Source of the DNA: DYQY01 sp964643725
GTDB taxonomy: Bacteria > Margulisbacteria > Riflemargulisbacteria > GWF2-35-9 > DYQY01
Direction: 5' to 3'
Assembly (NCBI GenBank): GCA_964643725.1
Contig: CAZXTL010000002.1
Coordinates: forward strand, 62,001 to 126,000
DNA length: 64,000 nucleotides
Below, in pieces: positions 53,214-63,009 of the stretch. Position numbers and translations under genes: made by a program. The stretch's first letter is position 1; the number at the start of each line of letters is the position of its first letter. Under the pieces are notes generated by a model. The model was not told the DNA's origin. It made no database searches and saw nothing but the letters and a program-made list of their open reading frames with translations.

Positions 53214-53987
53214 ATGACAACTAAAATATTTTATTTCACTGGAACAGGAAATACCTTATATATTGCTAAAGAGCTTGCAAAAAAACTTGGCAATACAGAA
53301 CTAGTAGCTATAACTTATGATATGAATTTTGATCAACTAGAATGCACTACAGTTGGAATAGCCTACCCAGTTTACTGCTTTGGTTTACCAAATATCGTTT
53401 CTAACTTCTTAAAAAAAGTTAAACTTAACAAAAACACTTATATCTTTGGATTATCTACTTACGGCGGGTTACTTGCAAACTCTGGCAATGTTCTTAAGAA
53501 AAAACTTAAACAACAAGAATATAATCTTATGGCAAGCTTTGCCATACATATGCCAGGCAACGCAACCATGATATATAATGTTGCAGGAACTGAAAAACAA
53601 CAAAACATGTTTTCAAAAGGAAACGAATATATCTCCAAAATAGCTTTCTATGTCACAAACCAAACCCCTCACAAAACAGACACTAATTTAGGATTATTAG
53701 GAAAAATGATGTCATCACTTTGCGACAAAATGCTTAGTAAAATGAATGAGTCTGATAAGTCATTCTTTGTTGATGATAATTGTGATGGATGTAGTATTTG
53801 CGCAAAAGTCTGCCCAGTTAACAATATACAGATAAAAAACAAAAAACCTGAGTGGCTACATAAATGTGAGTGTTGCCTTGCTTGCTTTCATTGGTGTCCA
53901 AAAGCCTCTATTCAAGCAAATAAGAAAACTAGCCAAAGAGGAAGGTACCATCAGCCTGACATTAAACTAAAAGAATTAATAAAATAA
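53214..53987 (+). CDS. EFR1-type flavodoxin-ferredoxin protein
   Basis: A 257-residue protein combining a flavodoxin-like FMN domain (KIFYFTGTGNTLYIAKELAK at the N-terminus) with two 4Fe-4S motifs at the C-terminus (CDGCSICAKVCP and CECCLACFHWCP). Such proteins shuttle low-potential electrons in anaerobes; the partner is unknown. The ATG at 53214 with GGAGG upstream is preferred over a TTG at 53202. It is monocistronic and convergent with the orphan operon. Confidence 0.88.
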   Translation: MTTKIFYFTGTGNTLYIAKELAKKLGNTELVAITYDMNFDQLECTTVGIAYPVYCFGLPNIVSNFLKKVKLNKNTYIFGLSTYGGLLANSGNVLKKKLKQQEYNLMASFAIHMPGNATMIYNVAGTEKQQNMFSKGNEYISKIAFYVTNQTPHKTDTNLGLLGKMMSSLCDKMLSKMNESDKSFFVDDNCDGCSICAKVCPVNNIQIKNKKPEWLHKCECCLACFHWCPKASIQANKKTSQRGRYHQPDIKLKELIK

Positions 53988-54002
53988 GAATATGCTTAAC
54001 AA

Positions 54003-55781
54003 CTAAGCTACAAAGTATACTTTTTTATCTTTGAACTTTAAAACGCCCTGCAAAAACTCCATATCAACTGGAACATAAAAATTGTTGCCTTGAACGATAG
54101 GATACTTCTTGTCTCCCATCACAATCTGCTCCATATTATCCTTATTAATTAATGCAAAACAAGATTCACCAGAACCTGTAATTCTTCCCAAAATACTACC
54201 TTTAACCAAATCCATCATAACATTTACATCCATCCCAGAATCAAAAAGTTTATTTGAATTCAAAAAACTATTCATGTCTGTGCAAAGCAAAGTTTCTATC
54301 AAGTCCTCTAAATTATATTTATTCAAAACTTCTGTTAAATCACTAGCCAGCATCGTTTTCAATAACTCTAAAACATTTTGTTTCTGAGAACCTACCGCTA
54401 TTTGATTACCTAAAAACTCGTAACAACAATCATCTATAGCCCCAAAACTAAAAATAGCACCACCCACATTCATTACAAAATATTCAGTATCCAACGTGGT
54501 TAAACTATCTTGGTAGTCAAAAGCCATATTGCCATTGCCATCTACTGCTATTCCGATCGAGATAGTAACTACAACCAACTTGCCACCAATGTTTATAAAA
54601 AGTTGTTTTTTATAAGGCATAACTCTGATCATTTTTTTCTTTATACCAAAAACAACTTCTGCTTTATTCATGGAAATATCAACCTGACCAGAGAAAAAGA
54701 ATTTACTTTTAGCAACTCTAACTATCTTGTCCTTACTATTAATTTTTGCTATTTCATTAAGACAAATAGAATCCTTTGTTACTCTAATTATTGCTCCATC
54801 AGCTATAAAAATATTCATATCCTGCACCTTAATTACACCTTTTGTTTTATCTAAAACAGCCAAATTGTCCTGATGAAGAAAAGAAAGGTTGCCATTCTTA
54901 TCTAAAACTATTCTAGAATTAACATCAAATACCAACCAATATTTATTTTCTCTAAATACCAACCTATCAACCTGAGCCATAAACTTGATTTCCTGCTGAG
55001 AACCTGTGACGACTCTCAACTCTTCCCTATCAAAAAATAGCTCTGACCTCTTTGGAACCTTAACATAGGTATTCTGATATCTAACAACACCATCTTCCCC
55101 ATTAAATTGCAAATCAGAACCTAACTCTATCCATTTTTTATTTAATTTAACTACCTGTTTCTTTTCTTCTAAATTAAGACGATAACCGTTTACATCCATG
55201 ACTCTATCTTGGAACTTAAAGGCAGCAATCATATCCAAATAACTAATAGCCACATTGCCAATATCGTCTATGAAAATATTAGTGTCTTCATTATTAGAAA
55301 GGATATATTCCTTACTTTCAATACTTAACTTCTTGTCTGAGTAATACAAAACCAATCTTTTACCGACAAGCTGAATCATTACAAACAAAGGATAAAAATA
55401 TATATCAGTTCCTTTAGGGATACCAATAACATGCTTATCTAAATAAAGAATATTCTCTTTATCATTAAAATATATATTATCCGAAAACTTAAGCATCCCA
55501 TCTGCTTCCCTAGTTATCTCAATATCTAAAAAAGAATACAAATCCGCTTCAGAAGTAGTATAAACCTTAAAATCTATACTTCCCTTGTTTGTCGTCTTTT
55601 CGCTTTTCTCCCGAGATTTACCGTAAATAACAACATCGTCAGCTTCTTCTAAAAAAACTGTCTCCGAGATATCTTCAGCTTTAATATTCGAGTAACGAGA
55701 AAAGGATAATTGATTAATACTTAAAGAATTATCTACATTCTCTACATCCACTAAGTGATTAACTTTTTGTAGTTCAGCCAT
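54003..55781 (-). CDS. Orphan beta-rich repeat protein
   Basis: A 592-residue acidic protein of no known family. It has three repeats of about 120 residues: the element D-x-x-G-N-x-x-[FI]-x-[YH]-x-D-x-[LIA] followed by a V-x-V strand appears at 168-204, 289-326 and 409-446, with a partner element (V-x-[IV]-P-K-x-[ST]) at 108-147 and 229-267. The repeats look like stacked beta-strands, as in a propeller or solenoid. The last 150 residues are mixed helix and strand. No signal peptide. It is the last gene of a three-gene operon, 14 bp after the 732-residue gene. Confidence 0.75.
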   Translation of the reverse strand: MAELQKVNHLVDVENVDNSLSINQLSFSRYSNIKAEDISETVFLEEADDVVIYGKSREKSEKTTNKGSIDFKVYTTSEADLYSFLDIEITREADGMLKFSDNIYFNDKENILYLDKHVIGIPKGTDIYFYPLFVMIQLVGKRLVLYYSDKKLSIESKEYILSNNEDTNIFIDDIGNVAISYLDMIAAFKFQDRVMDVNGYRLNLEEKKQVVKLNKKWIELGSDLQFNGEDGVVRYQNTYVKVPKRSELFFDREELRVVTGSQQEIKFMAQVDRLVFRENKYWLVFDVNSRIVLDKNGNLSFLHQDNLAVLDKTKGVIKVQDMNIFIADGAIIRVTKDSICLNEIAKINSKDKIVRVAKSKFFFSGQVDISMNKAEVVFGIKKKMIRVMPYKKQLFINIGGKLVVVTISIGIAVDGNGNMAFDYQDSLTTLDTEYFVMNVGGAIFSFGAIDDCCYEFLGNQIAVGSQKQNVLELLKTMLASDLTEVLNKYNLEDLIETLLCTDMNSFLNSNKLFDSGMDVNVMMDLVKGSILGRITGSGESCFALINKDNMEQIVMGDKKYPIVQGNNFYVPVDMEFLQGVLKFKDKKVYFVA

Positions 55782-55795
55782 AATTACCCCTTACC

Positions 55796-57994
55796 CTACG
55801 CAGACTCTGTTATTGTAATATTATGAAATCTTTCATTACCTACGCTATCATCATGGATGCCAGATTCTTTTTTTAATCTATCAATAAGCTTTTGCATCTC
55901 ACGATATTTGACTACTAATTGTGGGAAATCAAACTCGGAAAGCCTCACTTCCATAAGCTCCATCTGTTTTTTTGTTGTTTCTAACATCTTATAATTTATT
56001 TCATCCCGCATCTTATTGAACTCATCTAATGATATTTCTAGACCAAGTTTATCTGCGTTCTTTAACACACCTTTTATCTTATTCTCTAACAAATCATATG
56101 CGGAACCCTTTAGATCATATAAAGATGCTCTTTCCTCAAGCGCCTCCCTCAACATATCCATAGTTCTATCTTTTGCTATTTCCGTTGCCTCTTTTTGAAC
56201 TTGCTCATTCAGAATTTCCGTAAAAACTCCCATCCTCACTAACCCATTTTTAAGCTTTCTCATCTTAAACTCTGTCTTAAGACTAGTGGACATCCCAGGA
56301 TTAAGTGCCCTTTGCAAATAAAGTGCCCTTAACCTATTAAGAAAAATATCCTTCTCGTCCTTTGAATCAAACTCATAACCATGTTGTTGTTTCTGTTGGC
56401 TACCCTGCCCAAACCCTGCTCCACCTGACATTATATTAACAGCTGTCCCCGTCGAAGACGCTGGCACATCTATTTTTTCTCTAGCCAACCCATAATCTTT
56501 CATGAATACTTCCATCGCTGTCTGAGCCCACTCTTCAGTAACCTTTGGATTATTTGTAATAGAGTTTAATTCATTAACCTTTGCTTCAAAATCTTTTATC
56601 TTGTCAACTTTAGTTTTAGAAGGATCCAATGATTCTTGTGTCACAAAATGCTCCATTTCTTCAACGGAAAAATTAGCTAAATTTTTACTAGCAAAGTACA
56701 TTGCTTTATTGACCATACCTTGAAAATTATCGTCAAATCCTCCAAAATCTTGTCCACCTAATAAAAGATTGGAAACAAAATAATCTGTAAATTTATTAAG
56801 CCTTGTGTCCGCAGTCAAAGAATCTAATTTATTACCAACACTTAATTGTTTTTGAATTATCGCATCCTCTATCTTGCCTCTGATTTCTTGTTTTATGGTC
56901 TTCTTAACCGCCTGTTGAACATCCTTTATCTGACGAGAAGTAAGACCGTATTCTTTTAATAGTTGCTCTTCATTTTTCATCAAACCATCTAAATTTTTAT
57001 TGGGAAGCATCAAGAACTGTCGATAATGATCAGTATATTTAGAAACAACATCTTCTTTGGTTTTCTTTGTCTCTGTCGTTCGCTGTGCTTCTTGGTTTGC
57101 CTTCTGCACCTTATCGGGTTCGGAAGAATCCATCTCGGCATCTATTATTCTTTCTCTTACAGCTGTAGATTGATCTATCTTTGCTTCTTTTTGTTGCACA
57201 TCCTGTACGTCCACTTCCTCAATCTCATCAACTACATTCTCATCTTCAACTAACTCTTCTACCTCAGCCATAACTTGTTTCTTAAGATTAGCAATAGCTA
57301 GCGTATCCTTATCATCAATAACTTCTTGTTGGTTTTGTCTGTTTTTGCCACTATTGTCTTGGTCCTGGTCTTGCTCTGAGTATTTATTTTTATCAAAATT
57401 TTCTACATTCTTTTGACCTTCTTCTTTCACTTGAGCCTTGTCTGATCTATCTGTAGCAATCTTCTCTCTTATCCCTGATTTTTCTTCAAAAATCTGTTTT
57501 TCTAACTTTTCTGTTTTTTCTGCCTTCTTGCTATCATCCTCTTGAGTCATATCTTTTCTTAATGCAGCAACAGCTTGGCTTTGAACAACAGAATCAGTCA
57601 TATTCATCATTCTTGCCTGAGAGCTTAACTTTACTTCATCATTACTCATAGAATCTTTACCAAAAAGAAGTTTAAGTTCCCCCATAAGGTCTACGTTTTT
57701 ACCTTTATCAGAACTAAATAAAATATCCCGCTCCGAACCAGCTACTTTATGAATAAACTCTTTTAATAATTCTTGTTTAGCTTCTTTCTCATTACCTTTA
57801 AGTAAATGTTGTAAAGGAGATACCGTTTCCTTAGATTTGGCAGTGTCTTCTGTGCCTTTGGCCTGCTCTGCTGCCTCTTCTTGCGCTCCTAATACCAATT
57901 TCTGTAATGTATCAGTATTAACGTCTATCTTACTATTGCTATTAATAGCAGAAGTGCTGATGCTTTGCGTTTGAGATAAACTTCCTTGCTCCAT
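55796..57994 (-). CDS. Orphan helical protein with a disordered N-terminal half
   Basis: A 732-residue, very hydrophilic protein of no known family. Residues 1-310 are rich in Glu, Lys, Gln and Asp with low complexity; 310-500 hold helical segments; a Gly/Ser/Gln linker lies near 515-535; 545-700 are long helices suited to a coiled coil. No signal peptide or membrane segment. The composition (Ser/Gln/Asn start, disordered front, helical back) recalls secreted flagellar-type proteins such as FliK, but this is only a resemblance. GGGG lies upstream of the ATG. It is flanked by co-directional orphans. Confidence 0.75.
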   Translation of the reverse strand: MEQGSLSQTQSISTSAINSNSKIDVNTDTLQKLVLGAQEEAAEQAKGTEDTAKSKETVSPLQHLLKGNEKEAKQELLKEFIHKVAGSERDILFSSDKGKNVDLMGELKLLFGKDSMSNDEVKLSSQARMMNMTDSVVQSQAVAALRKDMTQEDDSKKAEKTEKLEKQIFEEKSGIREKIATDRSDKAQVKEEGQKNVENFDKNKYSEQDQDQDNSGKNRQNQQEVIDDKDTLAIANLKKQVMAEVEELVEDENVVDEIEEVDVQDVQQKEAKIDQSTAVRERIIDAEMDSSEPDKVQKANQEAQRTTETKKTKEDVVSKYTDHYRQFLMLPNKNLDGLMKNEEQLLKEYGLTSRQIKDVQQAVKKTIKQEIRGKIEDAIIQKQLSVGNKLDSLTADTRLNKFTDYFVSNLLLGGQDFGGFDDNFQGMVNKAMYFASKNLANFSVEEMEHFVTQESLDPSKTKVDKIKDFEAKVNELNSITNNPKVTEEWAQTAMEVFMKDYGLAREKIDVPASSTGTAVNIMSGGAGFGQGSQQKQQHGYEFDSKDEKDIFLNRLRALYLQRALNPGMSTSLKTEFKMRKLKNGLVRMGVFTEILNEQVQKEATEIAKDRTMDMLREALEERASLYDLKGSAYDLLENKIKGVLKNADKLGLEISLDEFNKMRDEINYKMLETTKKQMELMEVRLSEFDFPQLVVKYREMQKLIDRLKKESGIHDDSVGNERFHNITITESA

Positions 57995-58014
57995 TTACAC
58001 GATACCCCTTTATT

Positions 58015-58275
58015 TTAGCGACCGGAACCCATTTTGGTACCAGCTTGCTGTATATGCTCCCTTGTCTCTCTTGATTCCTTACTATCATAAATATTTGATA
58101 ATCTACGTTCATGCGCCTCTATCCGTCTCTCCACACCCTTAATCATAGAATTAAGTTTAATTATTTTCATTTCTACTTCTCTTGAGTCTATTGTTTCTGA
58201 GTTCTTATCATCTGAAACAAATACAGAAACTCTTGAAGAGTTCTTTCTTTTATTAAATCTTTCTTTCCCGACCAT
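58015..58275 (-). CDS. Small orphan coiled-coil protein, first gene of the operon
   Basis: An 86-residue basic protein with a central helix (MKIIKLNSMIKGVERRIEAH, about 37-56) and heptad-like spacing. No recognised family. The ATG at 58275, six bases after GAGGGGG, is preferred over the TTG two codons upstream. It lies 20 bp before the 732-residue gene and is likely co-transcribed with it. Confidence 0.65.
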   Translation of the reverse strand: MVGKERFNKRKNSSRVSVFVSDDKNSETIDSREVEMKIIKLNSMIKGVERRIEAHERRLSNIYDSKESRETREHIQQAGTKMGSGR

Positions 58276-58385
58276 AAACAACCCCCTCTACAAATAGACA
58301 CATTTATCCCAATAGTAATATCGCCAAAAATTGCAGTATTTATTCATTCGAATATACTGGTATATGATATACTACTAAAACAATC

Positions 58386-58835
58386 ATGAAAAAAATAACT
58401 ATCTACGCAGACGGTTCATGCAGTGGTAATCCAGGTCCTGGTGGTTGGGGAGCACTACTTATCTATGGAGATCATGTTAAAGAACTTAGTGGCGGATCAG
58501 AGCAAACAACCAACAATATGATGGAACTTACTGGAGTAATTGAGGCTTTAAAATCCTTAAAAGAACCCTGCCAAGCAGAAATCTATTCTGACAGCAAATA
58601 TGTAATCCAAGGCATTACTGAATGGATTCATGATTGGAAAACAAGAGGCTGGAAAAATGCCGCAAAAAAACCAGTCAAAAACAAAGAACTTTGGCTTGAA
58701 CTAGACGAAGTTGCAAGCAAACACCAAACAACTTGGCATTGGGTCAAAGGCCACGCTGATAACCCCTACAATAATAAATGTGATGAGCTTGCGGTCAGTG
58801 AAACTGAACGCTTTAAACAGTATTTAATTCTTTAA
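58386..58835 (+). CDS. rnhA: Ribonuclease HI
   Basis: A 149-residue RNase H1 that removes the RNA strand of RNA-DNA hybrids. The catalytic acids are in place: Asp9 (YADGSCSGNPGPGGWG), Glu47 (MELTGVIEAL), Asp69 (YSDSKYV) and the late Asp of CDELA, with the GH of WVKGHAD. Full length. It ends tail to tail with rfbC, overlapping it by 4 bp. Confidence 0.97.
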   Translation: MKKITIYADGSCSGNPGPGGWGALLIYGDHVKELSGGSEQTTNNMMELTGVIEALKSLKEPCQAEIYSDSKYVIQGITEWIHDWKTRGWKNAAKKPVKNKELWLELDEVASKHQTTWHWVKGHADNPYNNKCDELAVSETERFKQYLIL

Positions 58836-59368
58836 AAAACTAAATCCTTCAATAAAGGAGCTTTTTTGTCTTTATCAGAAAGAAGAGGGTCTTTGATTGG
58901 CCAAGCAATAGCTATTTGAGGATCATTCCAAATCACAGCTCTTTCATGGCTAGGAGAATAAACTGCTGAACATTTGTATTCAAATTTTGCATATTCACTT
59001 ACAACACAAAATCCATGACCAAATCCCTTTGGGACAAACATCATCTTTTTATTTATTTCCGAAAGGTATTCGCCTATCCATTTCCCAAAAGTTGGAGATC
59101 CTTTTCTTAAATCCACAGCTACATCGAAAACTTCTCCCTCAGCTACTCTTACTAATTTATCTTGCGCACAAGGGTCAGCTTGAAAATGTATCCCTCTAAG
59201 TATACCTTTCTTTGAATAACTAAAGTTATCTTGAATAAACTCAACATTAATACCATTCTTTTCAAACAAATCCTTACGATAAGTTTCTAAAAAATACCCA
59301 CGCTCATCTCCAAAAACCTGCGGCTCAACTACAATTACTTCAGGTAAAACAGTCCTTATGAATTTCAT
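58832..59368 (-). CDS. rfbC: dTDP-4-dehydrorhamnose 3,5-epimerase
   Basis: A 178-residue cupin enzyme of dTDP-rhamnose synthesis. It has FGDERGYFLETYR, the catalytic His in LRGIHFQ, VPKGFGHGF and the Tyr of YSPSHE. It converts dTDP-4-keto-6-deoxyglucose to the L-lyxo form. The other rhamnose genes (rfbA, rfbB, rfbD) are not in the window. Single gene; a repeat-rich spacer lies upstream. Confidence 0.95.
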   Translation of the reverse strand: MKFIRTVLPEVIVVEPQVFGDERGYFLETYRKDLFEKNGINVEFIQDNFSYSKKGILRGIHFQADPCAQDKLVRVAEGEVFDVAVDLRKGSPTFGKWIGEYLSEINKKMMFVPKGFGHGFCVVSEYAKFEYKCSAVYSPSHERAVIWNDPQIAIAWPIKDPLLSDKDKKAPLLKDLVF

Positions 59369-59925
59369 ATGATTATTATACTATATCTCAGTTTGGTCTG
59401 ATAGTTTCATTTCATGCCCATCTCGAGACCATTCGACTCGCAAAGCTCACTCAGGGTAAACTCTATTAATTTGTCATCTGAACCAAGGGCTGAAATTGAT
59501 TCAGTCTTGATTGTCATCCTGAACCGAAGGTCTAGCGACAGCGTTCACTTGATTCAGGATCCAGGCATATATTAAATTTGACGATTACAAAACATTAAAT
59601 AGCTTATTAATTGAGTATAGACTAATAAATAGTCCCTAATTAAAGCTTATAATAGTAAACTAGCTGCTTCAATATTTAAATAAACTGTAAGACTGGATCC
59701 CGGATCGGAGTCCGGGATGACATTTCGTCAACGAATTACTTAACTTGTGCAGGAATGACAACTGCATCTCTCAAAACTTCAAGTTTCCCTCTTTCGTCTT
59801 TCAGTTCACTATTCACCATTCACCATTCACCATTCACCATTCACCATTCACTTTTTAAGGTACTCCCCTTAAAAAATAAATCATAGTATAATAGCAATAA
59901 TTATAAAAAGAAATGTAGTCATCTT
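59369..59925. repeat. Gene-free spacer with several palindromic and tandem repeats
   Basis: No gene in 557 bp. It contains a GTCATCCTGAAC...GATTCAGGATCCAG pair near 59514-59565, a GGATCCCGG/CCGGGATGACA palindrome near 59695-59723, and six 7-bp ATTCACC units (the last ATTCACT) at 59811-59852. These look like accumulated small mobile palindromes plus a microsatellite. A promoter for the bactofilin operon should lie near its right end (TATAAT-like box about 59886-59891). Confidence 0.65.
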
Positions 59926-60270
59926 ATGTTAACAAAAACAAACAAAAAACTTATTTATATAAAAAAAGATGCCTCATTCGCAGGCACAATGGAAAGTCCA
60001 GATAATATTTATCTAGAAGGCACTATTTCAGGAGAAATCAAAACAGCTAAAAATGTCTATGTTTTGAAAGGCGCGATTCTAAACACCAATTTAGCAGCAG
60101 AAAACATTCAGGTGTTTGGCTCAATAAAAGGTAATCTTACAGCTAAAAAAAGAATTATAATTAACGAAAATGCTCGCGTTTATGGCAACATTAAATGCGA
60201 AAGCCTAAGACTCCTAGAAGGAGCTATCTATAGCGGAAAAATGGAAGTAACGGTGTTTTCAAATAAATGA
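59926..60270 (+). CDS. Bactofilin
   Basis: A 114-residue protein with the bactofilin beta-helix core: GTMESPDNIYLEGTISGEI, NVYVLKGA, IQVFGSIKGNL, ARVYGNIKCESL. Bactofilins self-assemble into filaments that scaffold wall-modifying enzymes or cell-pole structures. It overlaps rnfE by 4 bp and so appears to lead the rnfECDG-glmM operon, an unusual pairing of a cytoskeletal gene with an energy-conserving complex. Confidence 0.92.
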   Translation: MLTKTNKKLIYIKKDASFAGTMESPDNIYLEGTISGEIKTAKNVYVLKGAILNTNLAAENIQVFGSIKGNLTAKKRIIINENARVYGNIKCESLRLLEGAIYSGKMEVTVFSNK

Positions 60271-60836
60271 AGTTTAGTATTCTTAAAGAAAATCCTATCT
60301 TTGTTTTATTGCTAGGTCTTTGTCCTACGATGGCCGTTACCACGTCAGCGATAAACGCGCTAGGAATGGGGTTGTCTACATTATTTGTACTTCTTGGTTC
60401 TAATATAATTATTTCCATGATTAGAAAAAGCATTCCAAAGGACATAAGAATTCCTGTATTTATTACGGTTATTGCTGCCTTTGTTACTATAATCCAAATG
60501 CTAATGGCAGGTTATGTCCCAGAAATAAATAGAGCCCTTGGGATTTACATTCCACTCATTGTTGTAAACTGTATAATTTTGGGACGAGCAGAAGGGTTTG
60601 CAGCAAAAAACGATGTAATAGCTTCTATCGTTGATGCGCTTGAAAAAGGTATTGGGTTTATTGTTGGACTCTTAATTTTAGGCGTTATAAGAGAAGTTTT
60701 AGGAAATGGAACTGTTTTTAATTACCCTATTCTTTCTAGTAGCTATGTCCCAATGTTAGTTATGATTTTACCTCCTGGTGCTTTCTTTACTATGGGATTA
60801 ATCCTTGCTGGCATTAATAAAGCCAAAGATCAATAA
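60267..60836 (+). CDS. rnfE: RnfE, membrane subunit of the Rnf complex
   Basis: A 189-residue integral membrane protein with six helices and the RnfE/NqrD run NPIFVLLLGLCPTMAVTTSA near the start and LGIYIPLIVVNCIILGRAE in the middle; the two Cys are the intramembrane iron ligands of the family. It pairs with RnfA, whose gene is about 26 kb away. It overlaps bactofilin by 4 bp and shares its stop region with the rnfC start. Confidence 0.96.
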   Translation: MKFSILKENPIFVLLLGLCPTMAVTTSAINALGMGLSTLFVLLGSNIIISMIRKSIPKDIRIPVFITVIAAFVTIIQMLMAGYVPEINRALGIYIPLIVVNCIILGRAEGFAAKNDVIASIVDALEKGIGFIVGLLILGVIREVLGNGTVFNYPILSSSYVPMLVMILPPGAFFTMGLILAGINKAKDQ

Positions 60837-62077
60837 TGAAATACAATAAACTATTTACAGAAAACTTACTTACAGAACCAGCTCCAGAGTCTGATATTTT
60901 CTATATCACTGCCTGTCAACATATCGGTGCTTCTGCAAAAATAATTGTTAAAAAGGACGATATTGTTAAAGTTGGACAAGTATTAGCCGAAGCTTCTGGA
61001 CATGTCTCTAGCAATATCCACTCCAGTGTTTCTGGTAAAGTCTTAGACGTGAAACCTCATATACACACAAATGGTTCCAAGGTAATGACAGTCATAATAG
61101 AAAATGACAAAAAATATCAAACAATAAAAGCAAAACCAATAAAAGATTTTAAATCCCTAACAAAAGAAGAACTTATAAATAAAATAAAAGAATTTGGTAT
61201 TGTAGGTCTAGGAGGAGCTACATTCCCAACCCATGTCAAATTAGACACTAAAACAACAATCAAAGAAGTTATCATTAATGGAGCTGAGTGTGAGCCATAC
61301 CTTACCTCTGACCACCGGTTAATGTTAGAGGACACAAAAATGTTCTATACTGGATTAGAAATAATACAACACATCTTAAATCCAGAGAAAATATATATTG
61401 GCGTAGAGGACAATAAACAAGAATGCATCAAGGCACTCAAAACTTATGGCATTCACTTCAAAAACGTTGAAATATGCTCACTTCCTACAAAATATCCGCA
61501 AGGTGCAGAAAAAGTATTGGTAAAAAATATAACTGGCAAAAATGTTCATAAACTTCCGATTGATGTCGGCACGATTGTCTTAAATGTCGGGACAGTAACT
61601 CAAATCGGCAAATCATTTACCACAGGAATGCCTTTGATTGACCGAATAGTAACCATTAGCGGCGAACTATTAGAAAAAAAATATAACTATAAAGTAAGAA
61701 TTGGTACGCCATTCGTTACCATCCTGCCTAACCTTTCTCATCTTGAAAAACAAGACTACAAAATAATTGCAGGCGGCCCAATGATGGGTAATGCTCAATA
61801 TGACTTATCTGTACCAGTGCTTAAAGGAACTTCTGGGATACTTGTTATTGCAAATAATAGTCGGCCTGAAGGTGACTGTATAAGATGTGGAACCTGTGTC
61901 GATAATTGTCCTATTGGACTACTACCTATCGCAGCAGCAAAAGATGGACTACAAGCTCTGGATTGTATGGAGTGTGGACTCTGCTCTTACAATTGTCCAG
62001 CTAATGTAAATTTAGTTCAAAGAATAAAACTACAAAAAAATAAACTTAGAAAAATAGCCTGCGAGTGTAAAAAATGA
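60836..62077 (+). CDS. rnfC: RnfC, NADH-binding subunit of the Rnf complex
   Basis: A 413-residue peripheral subunit that exchanges electrons with NAD(H). It has the GLGGATFPTHVKL and NGAECEPYLTSDHRLM signatures of the flavin/nucleotide domain, then two 4Fe-4S motifs CIRCGTCVDNCP and CMECGLCSYNCP at the C-terminus. It overlaps rnfE by one base and rnfD by 4 bp. Confidence 0.96.
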   Translation: MKYNKLFTENLLTEPAPESDIFYITACQHIGASAKIIVKKDDIVKVGQVLAEASGHVSSNIHSSVSGKVLDVKPHIHTNGSKVMTVIIENDKKYQTIKAKPIKDFKSLTKEELINKIKEFGIVGLGGATFPTHVKLDTKTTIKEVIINGAECEPYLTSDHRLMLEDTKMFYTGLEIIQHILNPEKIYIGVEDNKQECIKALKTYGIHFKNVEICSLPTKYPQGAEKVLVKNITGKNVHKLPIDVGTIVLNVGTVTQIGKSFTTGMPLIDRIVTISGELLEKKYNYKVRIGTPFVTILPNLSHLEKQDYKIIAGGPMMGNAQYDLSVPVLKGTSGILVIANNSRPEGDCIRCGTCVDNCPIGLLPIAAAKDGLQALDCMECGLCSYNCPANVNLVQRIKLQKNKLRKIACECKK

Positions 62078-63009
62078 GCATAATAGTAACTTCTTCGCCA
62101 CACATAAGAGACACGCAAAAAACCAACAAAATAATGCTTCATGTTATCTTAGCATTGGTTCCTACTTCACTAGCTGGAGTATTCTTTTTTGGAATGAATG
62201 CGCTCAACATAATTGTTTCCTCGATGGCCTTTGCCATCTTAATCGAATTTATTATAAATGTAATAAAAAAAGAAAAGACGACTATCTATGATGGATCAGC
62301 GGCTCTCACAGGGCTATTACTCGCTCTCAACCTTCCACCTACTATTCCTATCTGGATGGTATTCATCGGAAACTTGATAGCCATAGGTATTGCGAAACAA
62401 ACCTTTGGTGGTCTTGGACATAACATCTTCAACCCAGCAGCGGTAGGAAGAGCTTTTCTATTTGTCGCCTATCCCGTTGCTATGACTACTTGGATTTTAC
62501 CTTCTGCTTGGTTTAGCACAAGCGCTGTAACAACCGCAACTGCTCTTGCCAAAGAAGCTCCCTATGCAGCTACTATTTATCAACTTTTTATGGGCAATGT
62601 ACCAGGATGCATAGGCGAAACATCCGCGCTTGCTATTCTTTTAGGCGCAGGTTGGCTATTTTATAAAAAAATACTTGATTGGAAAATTCCAGTGAGTTTC
62701 TTTGCAACCATCTTTATCGTTTCACTAATTACACAAACAAATCCATTTTTCAGTTTATTTGCCGGAGGAGTAATGATCGGAGGATTATTTATGTTAACAG
62801 ACTATGTTACTTCCCCAGTAACAAAACACGGAAGAATACTATTTGGCATAGGTGCTGGAATACTTGTTATGTGCATAAGGTTATTCAGTAGCCTTCCTGA
62901 AGGAATGAATTTCACTATTCTTTTGATGAATATAACCGTACCTCTCTTAGATAAACTAGGAATATTGATTCACCTTAAACTTTACAACAAAAAATATGGA
63001 GTCAAATAA
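62074..63009 (+). CDS. rnfD: RnfD, membrane subunit of the Rnf complex
   Basis: A 311-residue membrane protein with about nine helices. The flavinylation region reads AVTTATALA where SGATP-like sequence is usual; the Thr that carries FMN is kept. The GCIGETSALAILLG and TDYVTSPVTKHGR runs are typical. It is part of the ion-translocating core and overlaps its neighbours by 4 and 1 bases. Confidence 0.95.
   Translation: MSIIVTSSPHIRDTQKTNKIMLHVILALVPTSLAGVFFFGMNALNIIVSSMAFAILIEFIINVIKKEKTTIYDGSAALTGLLLALNLPPTIPIWMVFIGNLIAIGIAKQTFGGLGHNIFNPAAVGRAFLFVAYPVAMTTWILPSAWFSTSAVTTATALAKEAPYAATIYQLFMGNVPGCIGETSALAILLGAGWLFYKKILDWKIPVSFFATIFIVSLITQTNPFFSLFAGGVMIGGLFMLTDYVTSPVTKHGRILFGIGAGILVMCIRLFSSLPEGMNFTILLMNITVPLLDKLGILIHLKLYNKKYGVK

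Noticed and set aside
59811..59852. CRISPR array
   Set aside because: Units are 7 bp with no spacers and no cas genes are in the window.
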